Below are positions 11,448 through 21,844 of a stretch of DNA of 64,000 bases, one piece after another; position 1 is the first letter of the stretch, and each line of letters begins with the position of its first letter. The position numbers were made by a program, and so were the translations under genes. The stretch comes from Holothuria scabra. Its lineage: Eukaryota > Echinodermata > Holothuroidea > Aspidochirotida > Holothuriidae. The stretch is from contig CM074193.1 of assembly GCA_037179385.1 (NCBI GenBank), positions 3,183,547-3,247,546 of the forward strand, in the 5' to 3' direction. The notes under the pieces are model-generated. The model did not search any database, was not told the DNA's origin, and was given only the letters and a program-made list of their open reading frames with translations.

Positions 11448-11548
11448 AGGCAGTCAATCCTCAAATCAAACAACAATTTTGGTAGTAGTCTAGAAAAGTT
11501 CTCAATCTCAACTATAACAGCTCTTTGATTGACAGCAATTTAAAAAAA
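11448..11548 (-). mobile_element. family A MITE fragment
   Basis: GGCAGTCAATCCTCAAATC, TTGGTAGTAGTC and TTCTCAATC...AGCTCTTTGATTGACAG match the corresponding half of family A. A second piece, CAGTTGTGGGAGGGTCTTAA at ~12024, is probably the other half displaced by later insertions. Strongly diverged. Confidence 0.55.
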
Positions 11549-12122
11549 AATAAAAAACAGGTTATTGTAGTGGCGACGCCAATGGATGGGGCCACTTACC
11601 CGCTGGAAAACCTTGTCCCCATGTGGACCAAATGACATATGACATTTTCAGTCACTAAAAAAATATATATATGTCCCTGTAGCTTGTAGTGAGAGTGTGA
11701 CTATACCAGATTTAGTAAAATTTCATTCTTCTTTGGACAAGAAAGAGCAATTTTTCATTCTTGAATAAAACATCGACCAGGCAAAAGTCTTGGGAAGGAC
11801 CATTTCCGGCTGTCCGGCCGGGGGTGGGGGGAGGATTGCGTTTTTTTCAAAATTTTCTGTACGTTCAAATTGAAGTCTGCGCAAATTGAAGATAGCGCTC
11901 AGCTCAACCTTTCGGCAGTTCTGGCAGAATTACATCTTTCCTTGAAAGAATCACACTTAACTGTCCATCAACTGCTTACTCTGTAGTTCATCCCCCTTTT
12001 TCAAAATGGATGCAGTTTTAGTCAGTTGTGGGAGGGTCTTAAGTAAGTTGGTTAGGAAAATAGGAACTAACTTATTGTGGTGAGGATGAGTCTATCAAGT
12101 CTGTCACGGAGTTAGTATCTAC
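11549..12122. other. transposon debris, no gene
   Basis: Begins with TAGTGGCGACGCC, resembling a hAT-like terminus with no visible partner. The stretch at 11795-11900 (GACCATTTCCGGCTGTCCGG, TTCAAAATTTTCTGTACG) resembles 37230-37480 and 39240-39300. It is followed by a family A piece. Confidence 0.45.
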
Positions 12123-12304
12123 TAGGCGCGTAGCTAGGATTGTGTCATGGGGTTGGTGTCATGGGGGGTTGGGGCACGACATGAGGGAAAAGTCTAAGGA
12201 CAGAGAGAAAAAACCGCTATTTTAGGTGTTTTTTGCATTGCAAGGTTGGGTCATGGAGCGGGGTTCTAACTCCCCCCCCCTCCCCCATCGTGGCTACGCC
12301 ACTG
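12123..12304 (+). mobile_element. hAT-like MITE with 8-bp duplication
   Basis: Left end TAGGCGCGTAGCTAGGATTG, right end GTGGCTACGCCACTG; flanked by GTATCTAC (12115-12122) and GTACCTAC (12305-12312), an 8-bp duplication with one mismatch. 182 bp. A related inverted copy lies at 57408-57615, sharing the interior TTTTGCATTGCAAGG and AAGTCTAAGGA. 8-bp duplications and CAGTGGCG ends fit non-autonomous hAT elements. Confidence 0.8.
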
Positions 12305-13149
12305 GTACCTACGGTAAATGCCAATGCTACGAAGCTCTTGAGTTGCACCCCCATTCGAGTAAGACCACACGTGTTGATATCCTACAGCCAGATAAGTTAC
12401 GGCGAGGGGGCAACTATATTTAAAGTGGTTACAAGGCGATATTTCGAAACTTACTGCGGTATAGGGCTGTAAAAAGGTTAAACACTTCTCGCTCCTGCTT
12501 CAAAATTCACTAACATGTCCCTGATCTCTGAGCAAAAGGAATTGTTCTGCTTACTTCTGGTTTTCAGAGCGTAGCGAAAACTATATGTCACTTAATGTTA
12601 TTGTTCTTATTTTAGTTTTTTTTTTTAGTTTTTTTTTTTTTTTATGAACTGTCTTTTTCAGAAGTGATGTACCTGTGTTATAACAATCTTCCACTGTCGA
12701 AAGTAGAGAGGATATGAACCCCCACCCATTTTTTTCTCCGGGAGGATAGCACAGCTCCCTTGTGTTCTAACTATAAGCTGTACTGTGTCCTTCGTTCAAA
12801 CGCGCGTAATTCCTCAGCTGTCGCAGAATTGCTAAGGGGGCAAAGATTTATTGCCTTGTTACATCGCCGTCGTAACGGCCGTATTACGGTCTGTCATAAA
12901 CTGAGTTTGCGATCATGTGTATAGCAGGTGGAAGGACTCGATTCTGAGAGATGATTTAGTGTCAGAGGAATTCGGGAAGTTTATCCATGCTAGGGGTGCC
13001 AAGAGCTCTGCCAGTAACAGACAATGAAAGGGACAAAAGAAGAGAAAATTATAGCTACGTAGCCGGCTTCAGTTTATACATACGGTACTAAGTTTTCTCA
13101 ATTGTCTTTCTGGAAGTTTACACGCAACGAAGGGAGCTTGAAAAGTGTT
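12305..13149. other. no gene; T-tract
   Basis: A T-rich run at about 12610-12643. Short open frames without motifs. No repeat match seen. Confidence 0.4.
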
Positions 13150-13300
13150 TGTACCCAATGGCTACTCCAAACGACAATTTATCCCGGAGGCTACCACAGT
13201 TCTCAATTGGCACAACTGTTTGATTGACATCAGAGTAAAAAAATGCAGATAGCTCATAATTTACAGTATGTACACAGGGTGTCCTTGTTACACATTAGAC

Positions 13301-13615
13301 CCAGTGTGCGGTATAGTTGGTCGAGAATCCTACCAGGCTCGCTCGGAGCATGGGGTAAACTCCCTGCAAGGAGGGACCGGGGTTCGATTCCCAAGCCCGA
13401 TCATACCAAAGGCTTTAAAAATAGAACCTACTGCAGTTGTGTGTGATGTTCATAATCAATGTAGAATTAATAACAATTCAATGCCCCACAACTGGAAAAC
13501 TGAAGTCCTCAGGCGCAGCAAGATTAAATCAGAAACTTTAAAGTTGAGGGGTAGACTAAAATCCTATCTAACCCAGGCTAGCCTAACCTTATTATACATG
13601 AGGGTTTTGTGTGCA
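13301..13615 (+). mobile_element. tRNA-derived SINE
   Basis: Carries a near-consensus RNA polymerase III B box, GGTTCGATTCC (13380-13390), about 60 bp downstream of an A-box-like GTTGGTCGAGAATCC. The SINE body GATCATACCAAAGGCTT, TAGAACCTACTGCAGTTGTG then follows. The 3' part diverges from other copies. Not a functional tRNA: no cloverleaf is supported. Confidence 0.65.
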
Positions 13616-13694
13616 CACTAGAATATGCCCTTGAACAATATACTAGGATTGTGCATGTATAAGAAAGAGTTAAAAACAGCCCGGCTTGTGGGAG

Positions 13695-13714
13695 TTAGTT
13701 AGTTATTTAGTTAT

Positions 13715-13776
<62 letters not shown>

Positions 13777-13803
13777 GGTTGGTTAGTTAGTTGGTTAGTT
13801 AGT

Positions 13804-13834
<31 letters not shown>

Positions 13835-13938
13835 TTGGCTAGTTAGTTAGTTAGATAGTTAGTTAGCTAGTTAGCCGGTCGGTCGGTCGGTCGGTTAATT
13901 AATTAATTAATTAATTAATTAATTAATTAATTAATTAA
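13695..13938 (+). repeat. tetranucleotide tract (TTAG)n (GGTC)n (AATT)n
   Basis: About 180 bp of TTAG-type repeats with interspersed TTGG variants, then GGTC repeats at 13876-13895, then AATT repeats to 13938. It forms the expanded 3' tail of the minus-strand SINE; other copies end in short CTGA/CTAA tails (63690-63742). Confidence 0.9.
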
Positions 13939-14383
13939 GGTTTGGTCTCACGTACCCGCGGCACTCGGTGTTACCTCGTGTTTACCAGAAGGCAAAACCG
14001 CAGGTTAAGTCCGTGTTTTCCAGTCTGTGTTCTCACGTACCCCGTTTTTCGTTGACTTGGTAGTACTACCATAGTGACGATGTCAAATATTTCACATAGG
14101 CTACCAACTTACTGTAAAATGTTAGAAAATACCGGTGACTTTAGACCACAGTATTAGTTAGTCAGCCAGTCAGTTAATCGGTCGGTCGGTCGCTCGTCCG
14201 TCGGTCAGTTGTGGCTCATTCATTGGCTTGTTTGCCCTACTCCATTGCTTAAGTATGCGGAGCATCACACACAACGACAATAGGTTCCATTTTTAGAATC
14301 GCTGGTATGGCTCGACCTGAGAATAGAACCCGGGCCTTCCGCATGAGAGGCGGATGCTCTTACTGTAAGACCAAACAAGCGGT
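13695..14383 (-). mobile_element. SINE with 14-bp target duplication and long tail
   Basis: Flanked by CCGGCTTGTGGGAG (13681-13694) and CCGGCTTGCGGGAG (14384-14397), a 14-bp duplication with one mismatch. The head is at the right: read on the minus strand it gives GTTTGGTCTTACAGTAAGAG, a degraded B box GGGTTCTATTC, and GAACCTATTGTCGTTGTGTG. The tail points left and ends in a long tetranucleotide tract. The segment 13939-14157 between two tail tracts matches no SINE and may be a later insertion. Confidence 0.8.
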
Positions 14384-14459
14384 CCGGCTTGCGGGAGAGA
14401 CTAGAGGTAAAAAGGTCGAGAGAATTGGAACTATCTGGGTGATGAATATCTGCCTTTAA

Positions 14460-14818
14460 AGCGGCTCATTGAGTTGATAGCAATAACTTAATGAGAGTGT
14501 AAAAGGGTCTCTACCACATGACAATGCTTACAGTTAGCATAATGAGTCAGTCTCATATCCAATAGTTACTGAAAAAGTTAAAATTTTGAATTTTGTGGTG
14601 TCCTGACTTGTAACGGTTTTGTGTATAATTTGAAAAAGTGTCTGGTCACACATTTTTGAAAACAGAATTGAGCTGTTGAATACTCACTCATAAAACAGTT
14701 ATTTGTAAGTAGGATATGGAGGTTGTCTTACTTGACCATTTGTCATTAGTGTGAGAAGAAAATATAACAGGAGTTGGAAAAAAATTGTTGAATTCATGAT
14801 ACAACTCAATGAGCCGCT
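14460..14818. mobile_element. TTAA MITE with 18-bp perfect TIR
   Basis: Ends AAGCGGCTCATTGAGTTG and its exact inverse, flanked by TTAA at 14456-14459 and 14819-14822; 359 bp. Its left TTAA is also the right TTAA of the family A copy, so one element inserted exactly at the edge of the other. A different family from A, B and C. Confidence 0.85.
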
Positions 14819-14855
14819 TTAACTTCCGTTTTGCATGCGTCTTTTGCCTTTTTAA

Positions 14856-15108
14856 AGGCCACACCCTCTCACCCCAAACAGCTCCAATTCTCATAACCTA
14901 CTTTACTAAACCCCTAATCGCTTCAGGAAGAGTATACAAGACCCCGGTGTTTAATCAAAACAATCCTAGTACAGTAATTCTTTGTGACCGTAAAATGAGA
15001 GTAATATGCATTTGTTGAATTGTGCTGTCAATAAGTGAGATGTGCCAATTGAGAATTGGTGAAGATTAGTACAAAAAACTGTTTGCAGGGGTGAGAGTTG
15101 GCACTGCC
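14856..15108 (+). mobile_element. TTAA MITE, family A
   Basis: TTAA at 14852-14855 and 15109-15112; ends AAGGCCACACCCTCTCACCC and GGGTGAGAGTTGGCACTGCC. Diverged copy, 253 bp, with CAATTGAGAATT and AAACAGCTCCAATTCTC conserved. Confidence 0.8.
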
Positions 15109-15544
15109 TTTAATCTTTACCGCTGGATTTTATAACCTTCTTTTCGTCCCCTCGTAATTTTGACCCTAGGCTACTTAACTGTTACTTTTCGAGTCGTCGG
15201 CGAGCTGCAGTATATCTCGCTGGTTCAAGGCCTCTAAAGTTATGATTTTTATAAAACATCGGGGTCATTATGAAAGCCTCTGGATTTTGGTTCATTATCA
15301 GTCATCCAATACAATGTTTTAAATGATTTTGGTTAATTAGGCTATCCTGTAAGTTGATATTATGATAATTTACAAAATACTATTTAAAAGCTAATAACAA
15401 GCAATCTGTTTGGACTATTAAAAAACAAAAAGCCTATTAAAATATCGAAATCAATAGAGGCGACTAAATGGGAAGACGTGAACAGTATTTGAACAGTATG
15501 TATGATACTATACAACACAAATTCGTGTTGTCGTGTCGTTCAAT
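15109..15544. other. no gene recognised
   Basis: AT-rich spacer with no motif. Confidence 0.4.
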
Positions 15545-15796
15545 ATTACCAATCCTCTCAGCTCTTTGATTGACAGCTAATTCAAACAATGCAGGGAACC
15601 AAAGCTTATGACAACATGGACTGTACTGAGAGTGTTTTGATTATACACATTGAGCTTTTCTATAGGGGTTCTAGACTCAACATGAAGGAATAAACTGAGA
15701 CTGTGTCTGGATGACGATGAATTTCAGACAATTGTGGGAGGGGTTTAAGTGAGAAGGTTAGGGGAATTTATATTGTTTGGGGAGAGAATTGGGCCT
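15545..15796 (-). mobile_element. family A MITE, end-truncated
   Basis: Contains CAGCTCTTTGATTGACAGC, ACTGTACTGAGAGTGTTTTG, CAATTGTGGGAGGGG and the end GAGAATTGGGCC before TTAA (15797-15800). The other terminus is missing. Confidence 0.75.
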
Positions 15797-16797
15797 TTAA
15801 CATGTACGGTTCTAAGGGCAGAAATAGCGTTTGCATGAGACTGAAGCAAAAACCTAAGCGTAATGACTGCACCTGTAGCAATTTTAATCTGAGGCTATTG
15901 TGTGCCAGTGTGTAGCGTAGAAATAGTCACTACACAAGCCTGCTCTGCAGTGAAAATTTTCAATGAAATGGAGGTTAAAAACTGCACTCTTTGTTAGGGT
16001 AAGGGATTAGACTCTCGTTAGCCAGGCAAATTTTCTGTACGCTATGCGCGCCAACTGATGGCGGCGCTCATATTGTGTTTTTACTGATCGTCCTACCACA
16101 ATGCACACTAGTTGCCCCTGAGTTCCGCAAACAAACTTGTGGCTACGCCACTGAATCTACGTGTAGACAATCTAGGCAATTTAAATAATTCGTCTACAGG
16201 GATGCCACCGCAGACTAGCCAGTAAAACCAGTGAGTTATCCCTAACAAATAGGCGCACCTGAGAGGGTAAATCTGGATGTCCCATGGCCCCAATCTGCAA
16301 TAGCTCTATCTGTCTATGATCGCATTTTTGTAAGGGTTATATCTCTCGCAATTAACATAGCAGGCAAAACTCAGCTTTGTATGCCTGCATTATACATAGG
16401 AACTGTAGACAAACTGGGCCTACAATCGCAATAACACTTAGCCAATACGAATTTCGCTTGTATGAGTGCAATTGAAGCCTGGGTAGTAAGCCTATGTCAT
16501 GTATGCACTGCACAATAGGGCTACTACAGGTCGATGTGCTTGAATATAGGGGTCTCCAAATTGCTACTTCCGAGTCAATGGACTTAGTATGCCGTGCTTA
16601 CTCTTGCGTGCAAGTCCTTATCCTACTGACGTTTCGTCATCCGTTTGAAGATTGAGTTCACACAAATCAGATTAAAATGCAGCCTAATTCATTGCAAGCG
16701 TTTGGGGGCCTACACCGTACTCTGATATATAGACTATGCAGGTATAGCTCGATCCGCAATATGCCCATGTAAAGAGACAGAGCGATAAACTTTAAGC
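15797..16797. other. no gene recognised
   Basis: Holds an isolated hAT-like right terminus GTGGCTACGCCACTG at ~16140-16154, with no left partner found, and CGCGCCAACTGATGGCGGCG near 16049, a word also seen near 37270. No coding signal. Confidence 0.4.
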
Positions 16798-17183
16798 CAG
16801 TGGTCTCAAACTTTTTCAAAATACCGCCCCATAAGGCATCCATGACTGATCCAACGCCCCCTCCCACCCAACATACCATCATATTTACATAAGTCTTTGA
16901 CTTTGAGTTTTCGAATTTCAATTTCCATCACCAAAATGACCCAGATAAGTTTTATATTGGGTAAATTTTTGTCAGTAGTTGCCAAACCTTTTGGAGAAGA
17001 CAGTCTGTGTCAACCACTGTGGGACCTCCTATGTGCCTTTATTGCACGAATGTATGAGAACCTCCAGGGACCCCCTAGTCAATGCCAACGCCCCCCTATT
17101 GCTTGCAAACTCCTCAGCGCCCCTTGAAACTTTTTAACGCCCCCCCCCCCCAGGGGCGGTGGGGACCACTTTGAGAACCACTG
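16798..17183. mobile_element. hAT-like MITE, perfect 8-bp duplication
   Basis: Left end CAGTGGTCTCAAACTTTTTC, right end CACTTTGAGAACCACTG, flanked by CTTTAAGC at 16790-16797 and again at 17184-17191. 386 bp, with C-rich internal runs. CAGTGG ends and 8-bp duplications are the hAT signature; no transposase is encoded. Confidence 0.9.
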
Positions 17184-17211
17184 CTTTAAGCCAACCTTTT
17201 GTGGATGTCAG

Positions 17212-18198
17212 CATAGTTATTATACCTTTCCCTGGTTGGGAAACTCCGCGAACCGACTGCTTATGTTGAGATTCCAGTTTTCGTCAGTCACGTGACGTTG
17301 ATAGTACAAGAGAGTCTAGTTGTTGGACACTCCATACGTGCAGACAAGGTAAACTGATTTCTTCGAGAGTCTCTTGCGAACAATTATCAAACTGTAATGA
17401 CTTCAATTGGGGCATTCATTATTGCGAAAGGTTTGATTAAGATTTCTGTCTTAAATTAGAACGGCCGCAAAGCGAGAATAACTGTACCCGAACTAAAATA
17501 GCGGGATAATCAAAGGCTGGGCTAGCGACAGTAACTTGTTAAGCACACTCAACAATTCCGCGAAATTGCGAAGCATGGTAGCAGTCGCACTGTATAACGT
17601 TAGACTAGTTGGATTTAACCATTTTAACAAACGAGTGTAACGGTTCATCAGACGAGTGTATAATACAATACTTATCAGTAACTATGGTCGTACAAAATTT
17701 TTGGAAGCCCACCTAGCGTAATGAAGTAGGTCTACTTCACCCTTACCGCACACTGACTGTGATAATGCTGTAACGTTAGGGCTTACTGAAGGTCCCCAGC
17801 GAAGGTCTCCAAACGCCAGGCCTCGGGACCAGTATTTTACGCTTAAAAAAACAAAAAGAAACCCGAGAATGAAAGATTTCTTCATTTATTCAAAAATCTT
17901 ATAACCTCACTGATTAGGAGGCCTCTTGCAGTTCCCTTTTAGCCCTTGGGTCAACTTCAATTTCACTTCCCAGCGGAAACAGTACATCACTCAATGGAAC
18001 CATATCGCTACCGATCGATCGTGTGCATCTTCTAAGTCACGTGATGAACTTTTTGAAGAGCTCAACATGCTTTTACGGACAGTTACGGACGCACCTTACA
18101 AAAACTATGAACGTACATTTGTACATACAGCTTTTACGTTTGCTCATACACAGTGTACGTAAGGAGGTTCCCAACCAGGGAAAGGTATAATAACTATG
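17212..18198. mobile_element. 987-bp element with 35-bp TIR
   Basis: The first 31 bases (CATAGTTATTATACCTTTCC then CTGGTTGGGAA) are repeated exactly inverted at the right end, and CTCC extends the match to 35 of 36. Flanks ATGTCAG (17205-17211) and ATATCAG (18199-18205) look like a 7-bp duplication with one mismatch. The interior has no transposase; plus- and minus-strand open frames of under 80 codons show no domain. Superfamily not assigned. Confidence 0.8.
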
Positions 18199-18227
18199 AT
18201 ATCAGCGACCGGTACACGTCAATCCGC

Positions 18228-18455
18228 GGTGCGTTCGATTTAGCGGCTCGAGCCGGCTCAACTGGCTCAGCCAACGATCGATCTTTCTGAAAAGTGATCT
18301 TAACGTCATCAAAACGTCACAACTTGAGCCGGCCAAAACGACCAGCCCTCCGGGAGGTGGTCTAGTTGAGCCGGTGACGTAGTTTACGTCATATCTCGTC
18401 CAGTCAAGAAACTGGTTGAGCCAGTTGAGCCGGCTCGAGCCGCTATCGAACGCAC
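18228..18455. mobile_element. palindromic MITE, copy 1 (GGTGCGTTCGATTTAGCGGC)
   Basis: The terminal repeat GGTGCGTTCGATTTAGCGGC, then TCGAGCCGGCTCAACTGG, is inverted at the right end (CCAGTTGAGCCGGCTCGAGC, then CGCTATCGAACGCAC). The 228-bp unit folds on itself over most of its length. Confidence 0.8.
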
Positions 18456-18464
18456 TAAATATTA

Positions 18465-18964
18465 GGTGCGTTCTAGTTGCAACTCCCTGGTTCGATTTAG
18501 TGGCTCGAGCCAGCACAATTAGACCGACTGCATGGTCAAGTGGTTAGAGCATTCGGGAGGTCGGGAGTTCTGGTCCTGGCCGGGTCACATCGAAGATTTT
18601 GAAAACGAATCCTACTGTCATTGTGGACTTGGTGCTGATGCTCAGCATAAGCACAAGTGCACAACGGAGGGAAAACAAGCCAGTGAGCCATAAGTGGACG
18701 AAATGCCGTGACCGGCTCGACTTCAATCAATTGGTTGGAAACTGTGCCGTAAAACTCCCTATCCTAACCTAACTGGATCAGCCAGCGATCAATCTTTCGG
18801 AAAAGTGATCCCACTGTCATCCGCAAGCATCACAGCTTGAGCCGGCCAAAACGACCAATGCTTTGGTCTAATTGAGCCGTGTGACGTATTTTACGTTACC
18901 CGTGATCCAGTCAAGAGACTGGTTGAGCCAGTTGAGTAGGCTCGAGCCGCTAAATGGAACGCAC
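18465..18964. mobile_element. palindromic MITE, copy 2, split by a SINE
   Basis: Begins nine bases after copy 1 and matches it from GGTGCGTTC to GGAACGCAC, but contains a SINE at ~18519-18767 and a 20-bp extra segment at 18474-18493 absent from copy 1. Tandem copies of the same MITE this close suggest repeated insertion into a preferred site or a local duplication. Confidence 0.75.
18519..18767 (+). mobile_element. tRNA-derived SINE
   Basis: A-box-like TGGTCAAGTGG followed by TTAGAGC, a degraded B box GGGAGTTCTGGTCC ~30 bp on, then the SINE body TCCTACTGTCATTGTGGACT, AACAAGCCAGTGAGCC, GGCTCGACTTCAATCAATTG and GCCGTAAAACTCC. Inserted in palindromic MITE copy 2. Exact target duplication not resolved. 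Confidence 0.75.
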
Positions 18965-19234
18965 TTATTATTTGAACCTTTCTTAATGCGTACGTCAGAG
19001 ACGGGCCACACGTCAATAGCCTGTTCGACCCCCCCCCCCTTCAATTCTCGCGCATTGCTGAGCGAACCTACCCGCAGCACTTACCTTCAGTTTCTTTCTA
19101 TGCAATATACCAACAACGCTTGTTGGATCATTTCTAGGTGAAATATTTTTTTTCCAAAGTCGCCTCAATTTTCTGATCTAGAGACTTGAGACCGACAAGG
19201 GGCAAGACGCAAAATAGCACAGGAGATCATTTAA

Positions 19235-19492
19235 AGGGCAAGAGCACTCGCCCCAAACTGGTTTTGGACCAGCAGCTAAATCTCGAAATTTTGCTCTTAC
19301 TTCTCTTCAAGGTATCTCTTATATAATATTTAAAAACTTCAATATTGCATGTTCAAGGTAAACCCAGCAGTTACTCCTAGTAAATTTCACATTTGTGATC
19401 AAAATACATTGTCACATGACTCTCAAGAGCCAATCATTAAACAGGACAGTCTACTGTACTACTTCAAGTTGGGGTGACTGCTCTTGCAAATG
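19235..19492 (-). mobile_element. MITE, family C
   Basis: Left TTAA at 19231-19234; then AGGGCAAGAGCACTCGCCCC, CTTCAATATTGCATGTTCAA, AACAGGACAGTCTACTGTAC and GTTGGGGTGACTGCTCTTGC. Well preserved. Confidence 0.8.
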
Positions 19493-20749
19493 GGCCGCTG
19501 TGTGGGAAGTTGGTACCCAAGCTATTACACATGCATAGGCCTATTATCGTAATGGCAATTTACCCGGGCCACTGAAACCACATATTAGTTTATAGATATT
19601 CTATTAAAAATCTGCCACACTAGCTTTAATAAATGATTTCAGCACACGGTTCCCGTCTCTCTCTCTCTCCATACAATATACGACTAATGCAATGTCCGTC
19701 TGTGATCGGTCATGTCATACTCGATTCAATGAGAAAGCACGTTTAGACTACAATCCTCGACAAAAGTAGTTGGTGTTAAAGTATTGATTCACTCCAAAAA
19801 GAGTGAAATTCACTCCCGGGAGAGTAACACTTTTTACTCTACCAATACTGCTTGCAATGAGTTATCACTGCGGTCACTCTATCAAGAGCAAAACTTCGCT
19901 CTTTTTTACAACAAAACAGTAGCTTGGTGATAAGAATCAACTTTAAAATGTTCACACCCGGTATAAAATTATAAAGCCCCCCCCCCCCCAAAAAAAAAAA
20001 AAAAAATCGTTCGCATGAAATCACCAGTGATGATTTCGGGCCTGTCCTAAAAATATGCAAAGTTCACCTACTGCGGTAACGCCAGACAATGTACTGCTAA
20101 CGGCTTATTCTTACTTACCCTGCTTACAATTTACAATACCGTACTTTCTAGAGAGAATGACTGGCATAGGTAAGCATGCAGTATCACCCGTGAGGTCGGG
20201 CAAAAATAATCATGATAATAGGCTATTGACATTGAGTAAATAAATTGTGCATAGACTAGAGAGGATTTTATGTATGCAGAAATACAATCACAGGGCGGTT
20301 CTCACCACCGTTAACTAAAACTCGGAAAATGAAAATAGGACACACACTTTTTAGAAGGATTAGCTGATTTTTCCAGGATGATATTGCGTCAGGGAACTAA
20401 GGTTATTATACTTCAATGACTCCCAGTACAGTAGCGTCCAGAAAACCGGCGTGACGCCTTTCTTCTTAAGAAAGAAGTTCTTTGGATGCTGCTATTGTGT
20501 AAAGATGCCTTAGGAAAAATCAAATCTACGTACTACTGCTTCATTGTTAAGTAGACTGCAGGAAGCAGCCAAACAGTTTAAAGCTTGATTTCGCCGAACG
20601 GCTCTTTGCCAGAGAGTCGGGAGGACTTTAGAAAAAGGAAGATGCCACTGGTAAATTTTAGTCGGTGACCACTCCATAGCTGGTGTGTCCATGCGGGCCA
20701 GTAACGGTGGCCGAACCAATTATCTTCACCTAGAATACTTTTACCCGGA
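19493..20749. other. no gene; simple tracts and a shared 40-bp module
   Basis: Contains short inverted GAGTGAAATTCACTC at ~19800-19815, a C-run joined to an A-run at about 19977-20006, and at ~20593-20635 a module (CGAACGGCTCTTTGCCAGAG, AGTCGGGAGGACTTTAGAAA) repeated at ~63268-63308. No coding signal. Confidence 0.5.
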
Positions 20750-21010
20750 GCCTACACAAATTCTAACTTGGCACAGCACTTTGATTGACATTACATAAAA
20801 ACATGCGGAGTAGCTAAATTTACACGGCATGTATTAAGGGAGTTCTAAGTTAGACATTATGGCCTTGTACAGTTGTGTATTCTCACAACTGTACAAGGGT
20901 ATATCTTGAAGCTATGGGATTATGTATGGGAAAGGAAAATTTTCAGACAGGTGTGTGAGGGGCTAGAACAGTAGAAGGTTAGCAGAGTTATACTCCCTGG
21001 GCAGCTGGGA
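20750..21010 (-). mobile_element. family A MITE with internal hairpin
   Basis: Diverged family A (TTGATTGACATTAC, GAGGGGCTAGAACAGTAG). At 20863-20877 CCTTGTACAGTTGTG is followed after 6 bases by its perfect inverse (20884-20898), a 15-bp hairpin not seen at this point in other copies. Confidence 0.65.
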
Positions 21011-21540
21011 GTAAGAAAGTGTCGAAGATATCCCCATATTGGTTGGTTATTTCGTTAGAAAATTTAAGAGATGAAACATTTGTCTCAACCTGTCAACCTT
21101 ATTTACTTTGACGATACATCATCTTAGAACTAGTCTCTTCGTATACATCCCCTACTAGAACAACATTTCACTAATTTTTAACATCCTAAAACATGAAAGA
21201 TGGTTTCAGACAAAAATAATCCACTCATGAAAAAAGCTTATTGCATCATCGGAACTCGGTTCCTCCGCTCAACTGAATAATGTCGGGAGAGGACGTCAAT
21301 CCTGGGGGAGGGCGGTACGTCCCCCACTTTGGGAACACACCCATTCATTTTAGTATATTATGGCGGAAATTCCCCCTCCTGAATTTACTGCTAGAAGGTA
21401 ATATGTTGAGGCGTGAAACCCCTTCTGTATATCAACATCATCACAAACCAGGTTAACTGCATTAAGGGTCTTTAACCAGGGAACTGATATTTGGACGCTC
21501 ATTTTGAACGCCGTATGAAGACGGAGCAAGTGAAAATCGT
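21011..21540. other. no gene recognised
   Basis: Spacer; nothing recognisable. Confidence 0.4.
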
Positions 21541-21844
21541 TTTAGAGACCTTATCCTTTCACCCAAATCAGTTCCCATTCTCCTAACCTACTTACTTAAG
21601 CCCCTCCCACAACTGTCCAAAAGTCACCTGGCTTTATCCAGAAACAATTTCAGTTTAGTATTCCTTCAGCTAGGGTGAGTATAAAAGACCCTAATGGGTA
21701 ATAAAAACACTCTCAGTACGGTACATGCTGTGTTTTATGAGCTTGAGTAATCTGCATGTTTTGAACTTCACGTCAATCAAAAAAGCTATGTCAACTGAGA
21801 ATTTCTGACCCCAAAATTGTAGTTGGGGTGGGAGGACTAGGCCT
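21541..21844 (+). mobile_element. TTAA MITE, family A
   Basis: Contains TCCTTTCACCCAAATCAGTT, AGCCCCTCCCACAACTGTCC, CATGCTGTGTTTTATGAGC and the end GGGAGGACTAGGCC before TTAA (21845-21848). Confidence 0.8.

Larger units (their letters stand above)
13150..14455 (-). mobile_element. family A MITE interrupted by two SINEs
   Basis: Family A sequence (TTCTCAATTGGCACAACTG, GATTGACATC) begins near 13150, stops at about 13300, resumes at 13622-13694 (TACTAGGATTGTGCATG, GTGGGAG) and resumes again at 14384-14455 (GAGAGAATTGGAACT, ATCTGCC), ending at TTAA 14456-14459. The gaps are filled by SINE insertions at 13301-13615 and 13695-14383. Confidence 0.75.

Noticed and set aside
13300..13400. tRNA-like B box GGTTCGATTCC
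   Set aside because: No cloverleaf, acceptor stem or anticodon stem can be drawn, and the sequence belongs to a dispersed SINE family.
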